Assembly: GCA_902521615.1 (NCBI GenBank)
Contig: CABYSJ010000013.1
Coordinates: 1 to 33,287, forward strand
DNA length: 33,287 bases
Source: an uncultured Pelagibacteraceae bacterium
GTDB lineage: Bacteria > Pseudomonadota > Alphaproteobacteria > Pelagibacterales > Pelagibacteraceae
Direction of reading: 5' to 3'
Program-made: the position numbers and the translations under genes
In this document: piece after piece, positions 16,983 through 22,870 of the stretch
How positions within the stretch are numbered: the first letter of the stretch is position 1
Layout of the letters: every line of letters starts with the position of its first letter
The notes under the pieces: model-generated
Told to the model about the DNA's origin: nothing
The model's database searches: none
The model's input: only the letters and a program-made list of their open reading frames with translations

Positions 16983-17840
16983 ATGAAAAATATAGGTTTT
17001 ATTGGTGTTGGATATATGGGCTATGGAATAGCTAAAAATATTTTAAAACACAAAAATAAACTCTTTGTAATTGCTAATAAAAATAGAAAACCAATTGAGA
17101 AAATTGTTAGCGATGGAGCTGAGGAAGTAAAATCTTTTGAAGACTTTTCTAGTAAAAATTTAGATGCGATGTTTATGTGTGTTACCAACACTCCTATAGC
17201 AAAATTAATTTCTAAAAAAATATCTGATATTTTAGATAATAAAACTTTAATTATTGATATCACTACTCACAACAAAACTGGCTCAATGGAAACTGAGGAA
17301 ATATTCAAAGCAAAAAATATTAATTATGTTGAATGTCCTGTAATGGGAGGGCCTGTTCAAGCAGAGGAAGGTATATTGGGAGGAATTGTTGGAGCGTCAG
17401 ATGAAAATTTTAAAATTGCTGAACCATACTTTAATTATTTCTGTAAAGAATATTTTCATTTTGGACCTGTTGGAATGGGAGCAAAATCTAAGCTTTTAAA
17501 TAATTTTTTATCCCTTGGAAATGCTGCATTAGTTAATCATTTGGCTAAAAGTGCTACAGAAATGGGTTTAGATTTAAAAAAAGTATTTGACGTTGCAAAA
17601 CTTGGTTCTGGAAATTCTGCAGCACTCAATAGAGTTTTTGATAATCTTTTAAAAGGTGATTTTACTGGATTTAAATTTACGGCAAGTAATTCTGTAAAAG
17701 ATTTAACTTATATTCAAGACTTGTTAAAAGATTTTCCTGAAGCTGAAAAAGTTGCTGAAGTAAATAAAAATTATTTTCAAAAAGCTGTTGATGACGGTTA
17801 CGGTGAAAATTTTATTAGTGAATTAATAAATAAAAAATAA
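16983..17840 (+). CDS. 3-hydroxyisobutyrate dehydrogenase-like NAD(P)-dependent reductase (paralog 2)
   Basis: This 285-aa protein has GFIGVGYMGYGIAKN (5-19), Asn34-Arg35 after strand 2, and Lys170 with Asn173 (SKLLNN), as in the beta-hydroxyacid dehydrogenases. The substrate motif reads ECPVMGGPVQAEEG, with Met121 where the family usually has Ser (PVSGG). The binding pocket is therefore altered relative to paralog 1 at 7835-8704, and the substrate probably differs. A Shine-Dalgarno-like TGAGG precedes the ATG by 6 bp. It ends the plus-strand operon, 14 bp after the DMT permease, and is followed by the 284-bp gene-free stretch. Confidence 0.87.
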   Translation: MKNIGFIGVGYMGYGIAKNILKHKNKLFVIANKNRKPIEKIVSDGAEEVKSFEDFSSKNLDAMFMCVTNTPIAKLISKKISDILDNKTLIIDITTHNKTGSMETEEIFKAKNINYVECPVMGGPVQAEEGILGGIVGASDENFKIAEPYFNYFCKEYFHFGPVGMGAKSKLLNNFLSLGNAALVNHLAKSATEMGLDLKKVFDVAKLGSGNSAALNRVFDNLLKGDFTGFKFTASNSVKDLTYIQDLLKDFPEAEKVAEVNKNYFQKAVDDGYGENFISELINKK

Positions 17841-17974
17841 TTTTGGAAGTAACTTAAGTTAGCGGGAATCTACTAAAGCACTAGGTTGTATTCAATAAAT
17901 ATATTTGCTCAAAATTAAAATAAATTAATTGAAATTCTATAATTTATAATTACCTTTTTAATAGAAGGAGGTTT

Positions 17975-18004
17975 ATGTTAATACTTTCACCACCTGATAC
18001 TTAG
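17975..18004 (+). CDS. possible 9-residue leader peptide MLILSPPDT
   Basis: A near-perfect Shine-Dalgarno (GAAGGAGG, 17964-17971) stands 3-4 bp before ATG 17975, which opens a 9-codon frame ending in TAG. The peptide contains Pro-Pro-Asp, a known strong ribosome-pausing motif relieved by EF-P. Such a good ribosome-binding site in a non-coding stretch is unusual in this AT-rich DNA. No downstream gene on this strand is available for it to regulate, so its purpose is unclear. Confidence 0.28.
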   Translation: MLILSPPDT

Positions 18005-18080
18005 CTGAACAGCTCATATTTCAAAAATATAACGAAAAATAAATTCCTCTCGGAATTATAATGCCAAAGAGGCGATACAA

Positions 18081-18116
18081 GGGAGCTCTTTAGGTATACA
18101 CTTAAAGAGCGAACCC
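18081..18116. terminator. hairpin at the end of the gene-free stretch, possible terminator
   Basis: An 8-bp perfect stem GCTCTTTA/TAAAGAGC (18085-18092 with 18103-18110) is extended by GGG/CCC (18081-18083 with 18114-18116) across a small internal loop. Only a short T run (CCCTTT) follows on the plus strand and CCCTTG on the minus strand. It lies 9 bp from the stop codon of the minus-strand gene and could end transcripts from either side. Confidence 0.4.
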
Positions 18117-18124
18117 TTTAAAAA

Positions 18125-18652
18125 CTAATAAATAGATTTTAATATTTCTAGTGGAAGTGGAGCTTCTGGGTATTTTTTTTGACACAACTTTTCATAGTTT
18201 TCACAAAAACTCAAAATAGTTTTTTGAACTTCTTTTTTATTTTTATTTGAAAGATTAAGATCTTTAATTAATTCACTGCAATTTTTTTCTAATTCATTTA
18301 TTTGATCTCCTGAAAAAAATTCTCCTGTTTCTATTTCCCAATAAGTGTCTTCAAGCTCATCATCAGTTAGATCATTTAATTTTTTCTGTAATAATTTAAT
18401 AGTTTCGTCCTCTGTTGCCTTATCTCTCATGGGAGAATCCTTAAGTTTTCCAAGACATTTATCTCTTAATCCATCAATGAAATGAAAATAAGGTTTACCC
18501 TCTGAAAAATCTCTAAAATGATTTGTATTAAAATACTTATCTATAGCAGTTTCTGTTGAAACCTTTTCTTTGCCCTTAATTATGGCTATTTGAACGTACA
18601 CTTCTTGGCTAATATATTCTTCAATATGATCTTTAACTTTTTGAGGTATCAT
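18125..18652 (-). CDS. hypothetical protein, function not recognised
   Basis: This 175-aa protein matches no family I recognise. It has no signal peptide or membrane segment and looks largely alpha-helical and charged. Acidic and basic residues alternate (for example LNDLTDDELEDTYWEIETGEFF near the middle), and four cysteines are spread over the C-terminal two thirds (CLGKL, NCSEL, FCENYEKLCQ). The start at 18652 has only a weak GATAAAA upstream. It follows the cytochrome c' gene by 15 bp on the same strand and is probably co-transcribed with it. It could serve the same redox function, but nothing in the sequence proves that. Codon use and composition resemble the neighbours, so recent transfer is not indicated. 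Confidence 0.7.
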   Translation of the reverse strand: MIPQKVKDHIEEYISQEVYVQIAIIKGKEKVSTETAIDKYFNTNHFRDFSEGKPYFHFIDGLRDKCLGKLKDSPMRDKATEDETIKLLQKKLNDLTDDELEDTYWEIETGEFFSGDQINELEKNCSELIKDLNLSNKNKKEVQKTILSFCENYEKLCQKKYPEAPLPLEILKSIY

Positions 18653-18667
18653 TTTTTATCTTGGTAA

Positions 18668-19135
18668 CTAATGTTCTTCTCTATACCTGCTATGACAAGC
18701 TTTGCAATTACTCCACATAAATTGTTTCAGAGTTCCTCTTATATCATCGGCATCTTCAATAACAGATGTGAGTTTTATCATATCCTCAGATGCTTTTGTC
18801 ATTAATGCATTAAAAGCGTCCTTTTCTTCCCAAACAGTTGGTAAAGCTTCAGTATCAAATTCATCTTCAGTATTTTCAGGAAATAGATCTATTAAAACTT
18901 TATAATTTTCACTCATTTCAATCATTAGTTTTTTTGCTTTTTCAAAATCTTCTTTAGATGAAAAAGCTTGTACTCTTTTTGCGGTACTATAGTTTTTACT
19001 AAACAATGCTTGTCTACTTTTAATAATATCTTCAACTGTTAACTCAGCATTACTAGATGAGACGAAAAATACGCTTAAAATTGAGAATAAAATTATTTTA
19101 ATATATTTTTTTATGTGATTAAATAAATTATGCAT
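18668..19135 (-). CDS. cytochrome c' (class II c-type cytochrome), exported
   Basis: This 155-aa protein has an N-terminal signal peptide (about 1-30, KYIKIILFSILSVFF, cleavage near SSNA). A helical domain follows, ending in a C-terminal heme motif Cys144-Lys-Ala-Cys147-His148 (SNCKACHSRYRE). A CxxCH placed at the extreme C-terminus of a four-helix bundle of about 120 residues is the mark of cytochrome c'. These periplasmic proteins bind NO or CO or carry electrons. The start codon at 19135 overlaps the start of the divergent cytochrome b561 gene inside the palindrome ATGCAT. Heme loading would need the cytochrome c maturation system, to which ccdA at 775-1482 belongs. Confidence 0.88.
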   Translation of the reverse strand: MHNLFNHIKKYIKIILFSILSVFFVSSSNAELTVEDIIKSRQALFSKNYSTAKRVQAFSSKEDFEKAKKLMIEMSENYKVLIDLFPENTEDEFDTEALPTVWEEKDAFNALMTKASEDMIKLTSVIEDADDIRGTLKQFMWSNCKACHSRYREEH

Positions 19136-19657
19136 GTAACAAATACTTTAACAGAGTATGGAATTATCTCAAAGGTGTTACATTGGCTCAGCGCAATTAT
19201 TCTATTCATACAAATACCTTTGGGTTTTTATCTAGTTGATTTAGATTTTGGTGATCAAAGAATAACTATTGAAGATATACACGTTACGTTAGGTTTAACT
19301 GTGTTTTATATAATAATAATTAGATTAATAAATAATATACTAAATCCAACTCCAAAATTAGATCCAAGTATTTTTAAAGGACAGAGGTTTTTGGCAAAAA
19401 TGAACCATGTGCTTTTATATATTGCTATTTTATCAATAACAATTTCAGGAATATTAAAAAAATTATTTAATGGGGAAACATTAATAATATTATTTAGAGA
19501 AATTCAAATTAATGAAAATTTTGATTTAGCAGATCAGTTTTATGAAATTCATATTCTTTCGAATTATACCCTTATCGGTTTAATAGTACTTCATATTTCT
19601 GCTGTTATTATTCACAAACTATTTTTTGGGGACAATTTATTAAAAAAAATTCTTTAA
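19130..19657 (+). CDS. cytochrome b561 family membrane protein
   Basis: This 175-aa four-helix membrane protein has candidate heme-axial histidines His18 (VLHWL), His51 (DIHVTLG), His141 (YEIHIL) and His155 (VLHISAV). The 33- and 14-residue spacings match the two-heme bacterial b561 (CybB) pattern. CybB-type proteins oxidise quinol and pass electrons to a periplasmic acceptor such as a small cytochrome or superoxide. Its divergent neighbour is a periplasmic cytochrome c', which could be its partner (inference). The ATG at 19130 forms the first half of the shared ATGCAT. The stop codon lies 2 bp from the stop of the convergent DUF4396 gene. Confidence 0.88.
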   Translation: MHVTNTLTEYGIISKVLHWLSAIILFIQIPLGFYLVDLDFGDQRITIEDIHVTLGLTVFYIIIIRLINNILNPTPKLDPSIFKGQRFLAKMNHVLLYIAILSITISGILKKLFNGETLIILFREIQINENFDLADQFYEIHILSNYTLIGLIVLHISAVIIHKLFFGDNLLKKIL

Positions 19658-19659
19658 TG

Positions 19660-20097
19660 TTAGTGGCAAGCAATTCCAAATTTTTTTAATCTCCAATAAT
19701 TATAAGGCCAAGGAGTTAAAAAGCCTACTATCAGCATTATTGGGACCACCCACCAAGTTAATATTGCGCCACCAGTTAAAACGTAGTCAGTCAAGTTCAT
19801 CATAATTTCCATGCTTATCATTGAAATTAAACTCATACCACAAGCTGTTTTGAATGCGTTAACAAAATTAAAATTTTGTGTCATTAAAATTATTGTTTCT
19901 AATATAATACTCGTGATCAATCCGTTGATGATTGCTAAAATCATTATTCCTAAAACTGGAAAAGGAATTTGAGTTAATTGAAAAAATAATATTGTGCCAA
20001 AATCACCAATTGCACAACCAAGTACACACCAAGCTGTATTTTTTGCGCTTCTTTTCCAGGTATGTCTACAAGACCAATGAAATGTAGAGGTATTCAT
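19660..20097 (-). CDS. DUF4396 family membrane protein
   Basis: This 145-aa protein has an N-terminal His/Cys-rich segment (HWSCRHTWKRS, His7, Cys10, His12), then the conserved WCVLGCAIGDFGTILFF (Cys24, Cys28, Asp32), about four membrane helices, and a C-terminal PWPYNYWRLKKFGIACH. This is the DUF4396 pattern, a family of unknown function. The paired Cys/His residues at both ends suggest metal or heme-copper handling, but that is inference. It is divergent from the persulfide dioxygenase gene with only 22 bp between start codons, so the two promoters overlap and joint control is plausible. Family call is strong from memory of the motif; function is unknown. Confidence 0.8.
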   Translation of the reverse strand: MNTSTFHWSCRHTWKRSAKNTAWCVLGCAIGDFGTILFFQLTQIPFPVLGIMILAIINGLITSIILETIILMTQNFNFVNAFKTACGMSLISMISMEIMMNLTDYVLTGGAILTWWVVPIMLIVGFLTPWPYNYWRLKKFGIACH

Positions 20098-20119
20098 TAT
20101 AATTTGATATTAATGATAT

Positions 20120-20803
20120 ATGATTTTTAGACAAGTTTTCGATAATAAATCATCAACTTATACTTATTTAATTGCATCGGCAAAAGGTCGCGAGGCAGTC
20201 ATAATTGATCCAGTAATTGAGAATGTTGAAAGCTACATTAAGTTACTAAACAAATTAGATTTAAAACTAGTTAAGGTAATAGACACCCATATTCATGCTG
20301 ACCATGTAACTGGTGCAAGTAAACTTAAACTAGCAACAAATTGCTCTACACTTATGGGAGAACACACCCCTGCTGATACTGTAGAAATTAAAGTAAAAGA
20401 TGATGAAATAATAAAAATTGATCAAATAGAAATCAAAGCGATGTATACACCTGGACATACTTCTGACAGTTATAGTTTCTTAATGGAGAACTATTTATTT
20501 TCAGGAGATACTCTTTTAATTAATGGCACTGGCAGAACAGATTTTCAAAACGGAAGTTCAAAAGATGCTTATAATTCAATCTTTAACAGGTTGTTAAAAT
20601 TACCTGAGGATACCATATTGTATCCTGGTCATGATTATAACGGCAAAGAATCTAGTACAATTGGTAATGAAAAAAAATTTAATCCAAGATTGCAGGTTAA
20701 AAATGTTGATGAATATGTTGAGCTTATGTCAAATCTTAATTTAGCAAAACCGAAATTAATAGATATCAATGTAAACAGAAATATAAAACTAGGTGCTAAT
20801 TAA
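20120..20803 (+). CDS. persulfide dioxygenase (ETHE1-like metallo-beta-lactamase fold)
   Basis: This 227-aa protein has the MBL-fold motif THIHADH (His57, His59, Asp61, His62), His113 (TPGHTSDS), Asp130 (FSGDTLL) and His171 (YPGHDY). The GTGRTDFQ segment (about 137-143) separates ETHE1/persulfide dioxygenases from glyoxalase II. ETHE1 enzymes use mononuclear iron (here His57, His113, Asp130) and oxygen to convert glutathione persulfide to sulfite in sulfide detoxification. No fused rhodanese domain is present. A TATAAT at 20098-20103 could give a transcript with a leader of about 10 nt. The last 8 bp overlap the convergent azlD gene. Confidence 0.9.
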   Translation: MIFRQVFDNKSSTYTYLIASAKGREAVIIDPVIENVESYIKLLNKLDLKLVKVIDTHIHADHVTGASKLKLATNCSTLMGEHTPADTVEIKVKDDEIIKIDQIEIKAMYTPGHTSDSYSFLMENYLFSGDTLLINGTGRTDFQNGSSKDAYNSIFNRLLKLPEDTILYPGHDYNGKESSTIGNEKKFNPRLQVKNVDEYVELMSNLNLAKPKLIDINVNRNIKLGAN

Positions 20804-21113
20804 ATACTACAAATATTAAAAACCAATAAGAAACTAATCCAGCTGAAATTGTTGCAATAATATTTTTTGAAAAATAACCTACAATTACAGCAACTAATGC
20901 TCCAAAAATTTTGGGATCATTCATTTCTATAAAAGTTCCAAAATCATTTATAAATATTCCTGGAAATATTATTGCTGGGAATACTGCAGAAGGAACATAT
21001 TCCAACACTGCTTTAATTTTATCTCCCAACATATCTCTACTTATTAAAGCGATCATGGTCATTCTAGTAAAGTAAGTTAATATTCCAGCAAAAATTATTG
21101 CGGTAAGAGTCAT
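20796..21113 (-). CDS. azlD: AzlD-family branched-chain amino acid transport subunit
   Basis: This 105-aa protein has about four membrane helices and the AzlD look: TYFTRMTMIALI near the N-terminus (the conserved T-x-x-x-R region) and VPSAVFPAIIFPGIF. AzlD is the small partner of AzlC; the pair exports branched-chain amino acids or related compounds. The start overlaps the azlC end by 4 bp (ATGA). It is the last gene of a minus-strand run that begins with the iron transport genes. Confidence 0.9.
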   Translation of the reverse strand: MTLTAIIFAGILTYFTRMTMIALISRDMLGDKIKAVLEYVPSAVFPAIIFPGIFINDFGTFIEMNDPKIFGALVAVIVGYFSKNIIATISAGLVSYWFLIFVVFN

Positions 21114-21796
21114 TTTTTTAACCTCAATAATAGTGCGGCTACAAATAAAGCAATTATTGGTGAAATAATTATGTAAGATTTAAATGGAGCATCAAAAAAT
21201 AACAGTGAACTTAAACCACAAGTAATCATCACAATTACATGATCTAATTTTTTTAAATCCTGAACAACAATTGCTATAAACGTTAGAGGAATTGCAAATT
21301 TTAATCCGAGTTCCTCTGGAACAAATGATCCTAAAACAATACCTGATAAGGTTGCAATTTGCCAACAAACCCACATTGTGCAGCCTGTGCCAATTAAATG
21401 ATAATGTAAAAATTCCTCACTTCTATTTTTTTTAAAAAATTTATTAGACTCAGCAAAGCCTTGATCTACAACTACATAGGAAATTAATAATTTTTTAATA
21501 AAAGATAATTTTTCTAAATATTCTGATAAAACAGCTCCATATAATAAATGTCTGGAATTTATAATTCCAACAGAGGCAACGGCAACTAAACTAGATGCAC
21601 CTCCTGATAATAACTGCAGAAAAACTATTTGTGAAGCTCCACCAAAAATTATAAATGACATTGCATAAACTAAATATGGATGAAATCCAAGTTCAACTCC
21701 GATTGCTCCACAAATTATTCCAAATGGAATTACTGAAAGCATATGCGGAGAGATATCTAACATCCCTCGAGTGAACAATTGTTTTTTAGTAAGCAT
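21110..21796 (-). CDS. azlC: AzlC-family branched-chain amino acid permease
   Basis: This 228-aa membrane protein has the AzlC features: an N-terminal RGMLDISPHMLSVIPFGIICG, FIIFGGASQIVFLQLLSGGAS, and NSRHLLYGAVLSEYL at about 105-119, followed by DQGFAES. AzlC with AzlD exports branched-chain amino acids or analogues in bacteria where it has been studied. It starts 12 bp after fbpC, so it is probably on the iron-transport transcript. The link between amino acid export and iron uptake is unexplained, and the solute is not known here. Confidence 0.92.
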   Translation of the reverse strand: MLTKKQLFTRGMLDISPHMLSVIPFGIICGAIGVELGFHPYLVYAMSFIIFGGASQIVFLQLLSGGASSLVAVASVGIINSRHLLYGAVLSEYLEKLSFIKKLLISYVVVDQGFAESNKFFKKNRSEEFLHYHLIGTGCTMWVCWQIATLSGIVLGSFVPEELGLKFAIPLTFIAIVVQDLKKLDHVIVMITCGLSSLLFFDAPFKSYIIISPIIALFVAALLLRLKK

Positions 21797-21808
21797 TTGC
21801 TTGTTTTA

Positions 21809-22870
21809 TTAAAAACAAACTATGTGATCAATATTAATCGGTCTTTTAATTCCAAACTTTTCGTCAGCTTCATGTTGATGTTCGTGGTGGGAATGAACAA
21901 AAACTGGAATTAATAAATCGCTATTGGTTTTTAAAGTATAGATAAAGTTTGTTCCTCTAAATTTTCGATCTACTACTTCTAGCTTTAGATTACTTTTATC
22001 GTCATGCTCAAGGTCTTCTGGTTGTAATAATAATTGTACATTTGAACCTTTTGGGTAATGCTTAATAAAATTACCTTTAATGGTTCCAAGATCGTCATTT
22101 TCTAATGAGTTTTCTCCTGTTACTTTTGCTGGAATTAAAATTCCACGATTTAAAAAATTTACTACTTCGACTGAGTTTGGAAAATGGTAAACGTTATAAG
22201 GATCATCAAACTGTTTAATTTGACCATCTAATATAATTGCACATTTAGTTCCGAGATAGAAAGCTTCGTAAGAATCATGAGTAACTATTATTGTTGTAAT
22301 TTTTAATTTACTTAATATTTTTTTTAATCTTACTTGAATTTCTTCTTTAAAACTTTGATCTACATTAGATAGCGGCTCATCTAAAAGTAAAAGGTCAGGC
22401 TGTGTTAATAGCGATCTTGCAAGTGAAGCTCTTTGCGCCTCTCCTGCGCTAATTTCATGAGGAAATTTTGGTAATATTTTTTCTATATCAAGAAAATCTA
22501 TTATCTCCTTAAAACTAAGCTTTTTTTTTCTTTTTCCTTTATTTCTCTCGGCTCCTAATAAAATATTTTTTTCAACTGTGTAATGAGGGAATAAACTGTT
22601 ATCCTGAAAAGCTAAAGATATGTTTCTATCTTCAGGTTCTACATTATTATCTTTGGACGATAATAATTTTCCATTTAATTTAATTAAACCTTTATCAATT
22701 TTTTCTAAACCAGCTATAGTTCTAAGTATTGTAGTTTTTCCAATTCCTGAAGGACCAAGAATACATAAAGTATCCCCCTCTTTTTCAATAGCAAAAGATG
22801 CGTTCTTTACTTTAATCTTTCCACCTATAGTGAAATCAACATTTTTAATCTCTAAATAACTATCACTCAT
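21809..22870 (-). CDS. fbpC: iron(III) ABC transporter ATP-binding protein (FbpC-like)
   Basis: This 353-aa ATPase has Walker A GPSGIGKTT (39-47), Q-loop AFQDNSLFPH (about 88-97), Walker B LLLLDEP (160-166), D-loop SNVD and H-loop His198 (IVTHD), followed by a TOBE-like C-terminal domain. The signature motif reads ISAGEAQRASLAR (140-152) instead of the usual LSGGxxQR. Near the C-terminus stands a His-rich stretch HSHHEHQHE (326-334) that could bind metal. It powers the FbpB permease for ferric ion uptake. The start overlaps fbpB by 8 bp. Confidence 0.9.
   Translation of the reverse strand: MSDSYLEIKNVDFTIGGKIKVKNASFAIEKEGDTLCILGPSGIGKTTILRTIAGLEKIDKGLIKLNGKLLSSKDNNVEPEDRNISLAFQDNSLFPHYTVEKNILLGAERNKGKRKKKLSFKEIIDFLDIEKILPKFPHEISAGEAQRASLARSLLTQPDLLLLDEPLSNVDQSFKEEIQVRLKKILSKLKITTIIVTHDSYEAFYLGTKCAIILDGQIKQFDDPYNVYHFPNSVEVVNFLNRGILIPAKVTGENSLENDDLGTIKGNFIKHYPKGSNVQLLLQPEDLEHDDKSNLKLEVVDRKFRGTNFIYTLKTNSDLLIPVFVHSHHEHQHEADEKFGIKRPINIDHIVCF

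Larger units (their letters stand above)
17938..18120 (+). ncRNA. candidate structured RNA in the gene-free stretch
   Basis: The 284 bp between 17841 and 18124 hold no long ORF but contain a run of local hairpins. They are GGAGGT/ACCACC (17968-17994, one mismatch), AGCT/AGCT with a GAAC loop (18003-18014), ATATT/AATAT (18016-18030), CCTCT-GG/CC-AGAGG (18046-18072) and a stronger GGG-GCTCTTTA/TAAAGAGC-CCC stem (18081-18116). The last has a 10-nt loop containing the palindrome GTATAC. Two TATAAT hexamers (17938-17943, 17945-17950) could start a plus-strand transcript near 17950-17957. It matches no Rfam family I can recall. The strand is uncertain, since the last hairpin could also be the 3' end of the minus-strand gene at 18125-18652. 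Confidence 0.4.

Noticed and set aside
18081..18116. Resemblance of the GAGC...GAACC hairpin to group II intron domain V
   Set aside because: The stem length, tetraloop and bulge of domain V are absent, and there is no reverse transcriptase or other intron domain nearby.
17938..18120. Two-piece (permuted) tmRNA, 6S RNA or SRP RNA
   Set aside because: No T-arm/CCA acceptor, no Ala-rich tag ending, no long closing stem with central bubble, and no SRP GGAA/GCAG loop were found.
17841..18124. Riboswitch for a downstream gene
   Set aside because: The next gene is on the opposite strand and convergent, so a plus-strand leader would have nothing to regulate; no known aptamer consensus was recognised.
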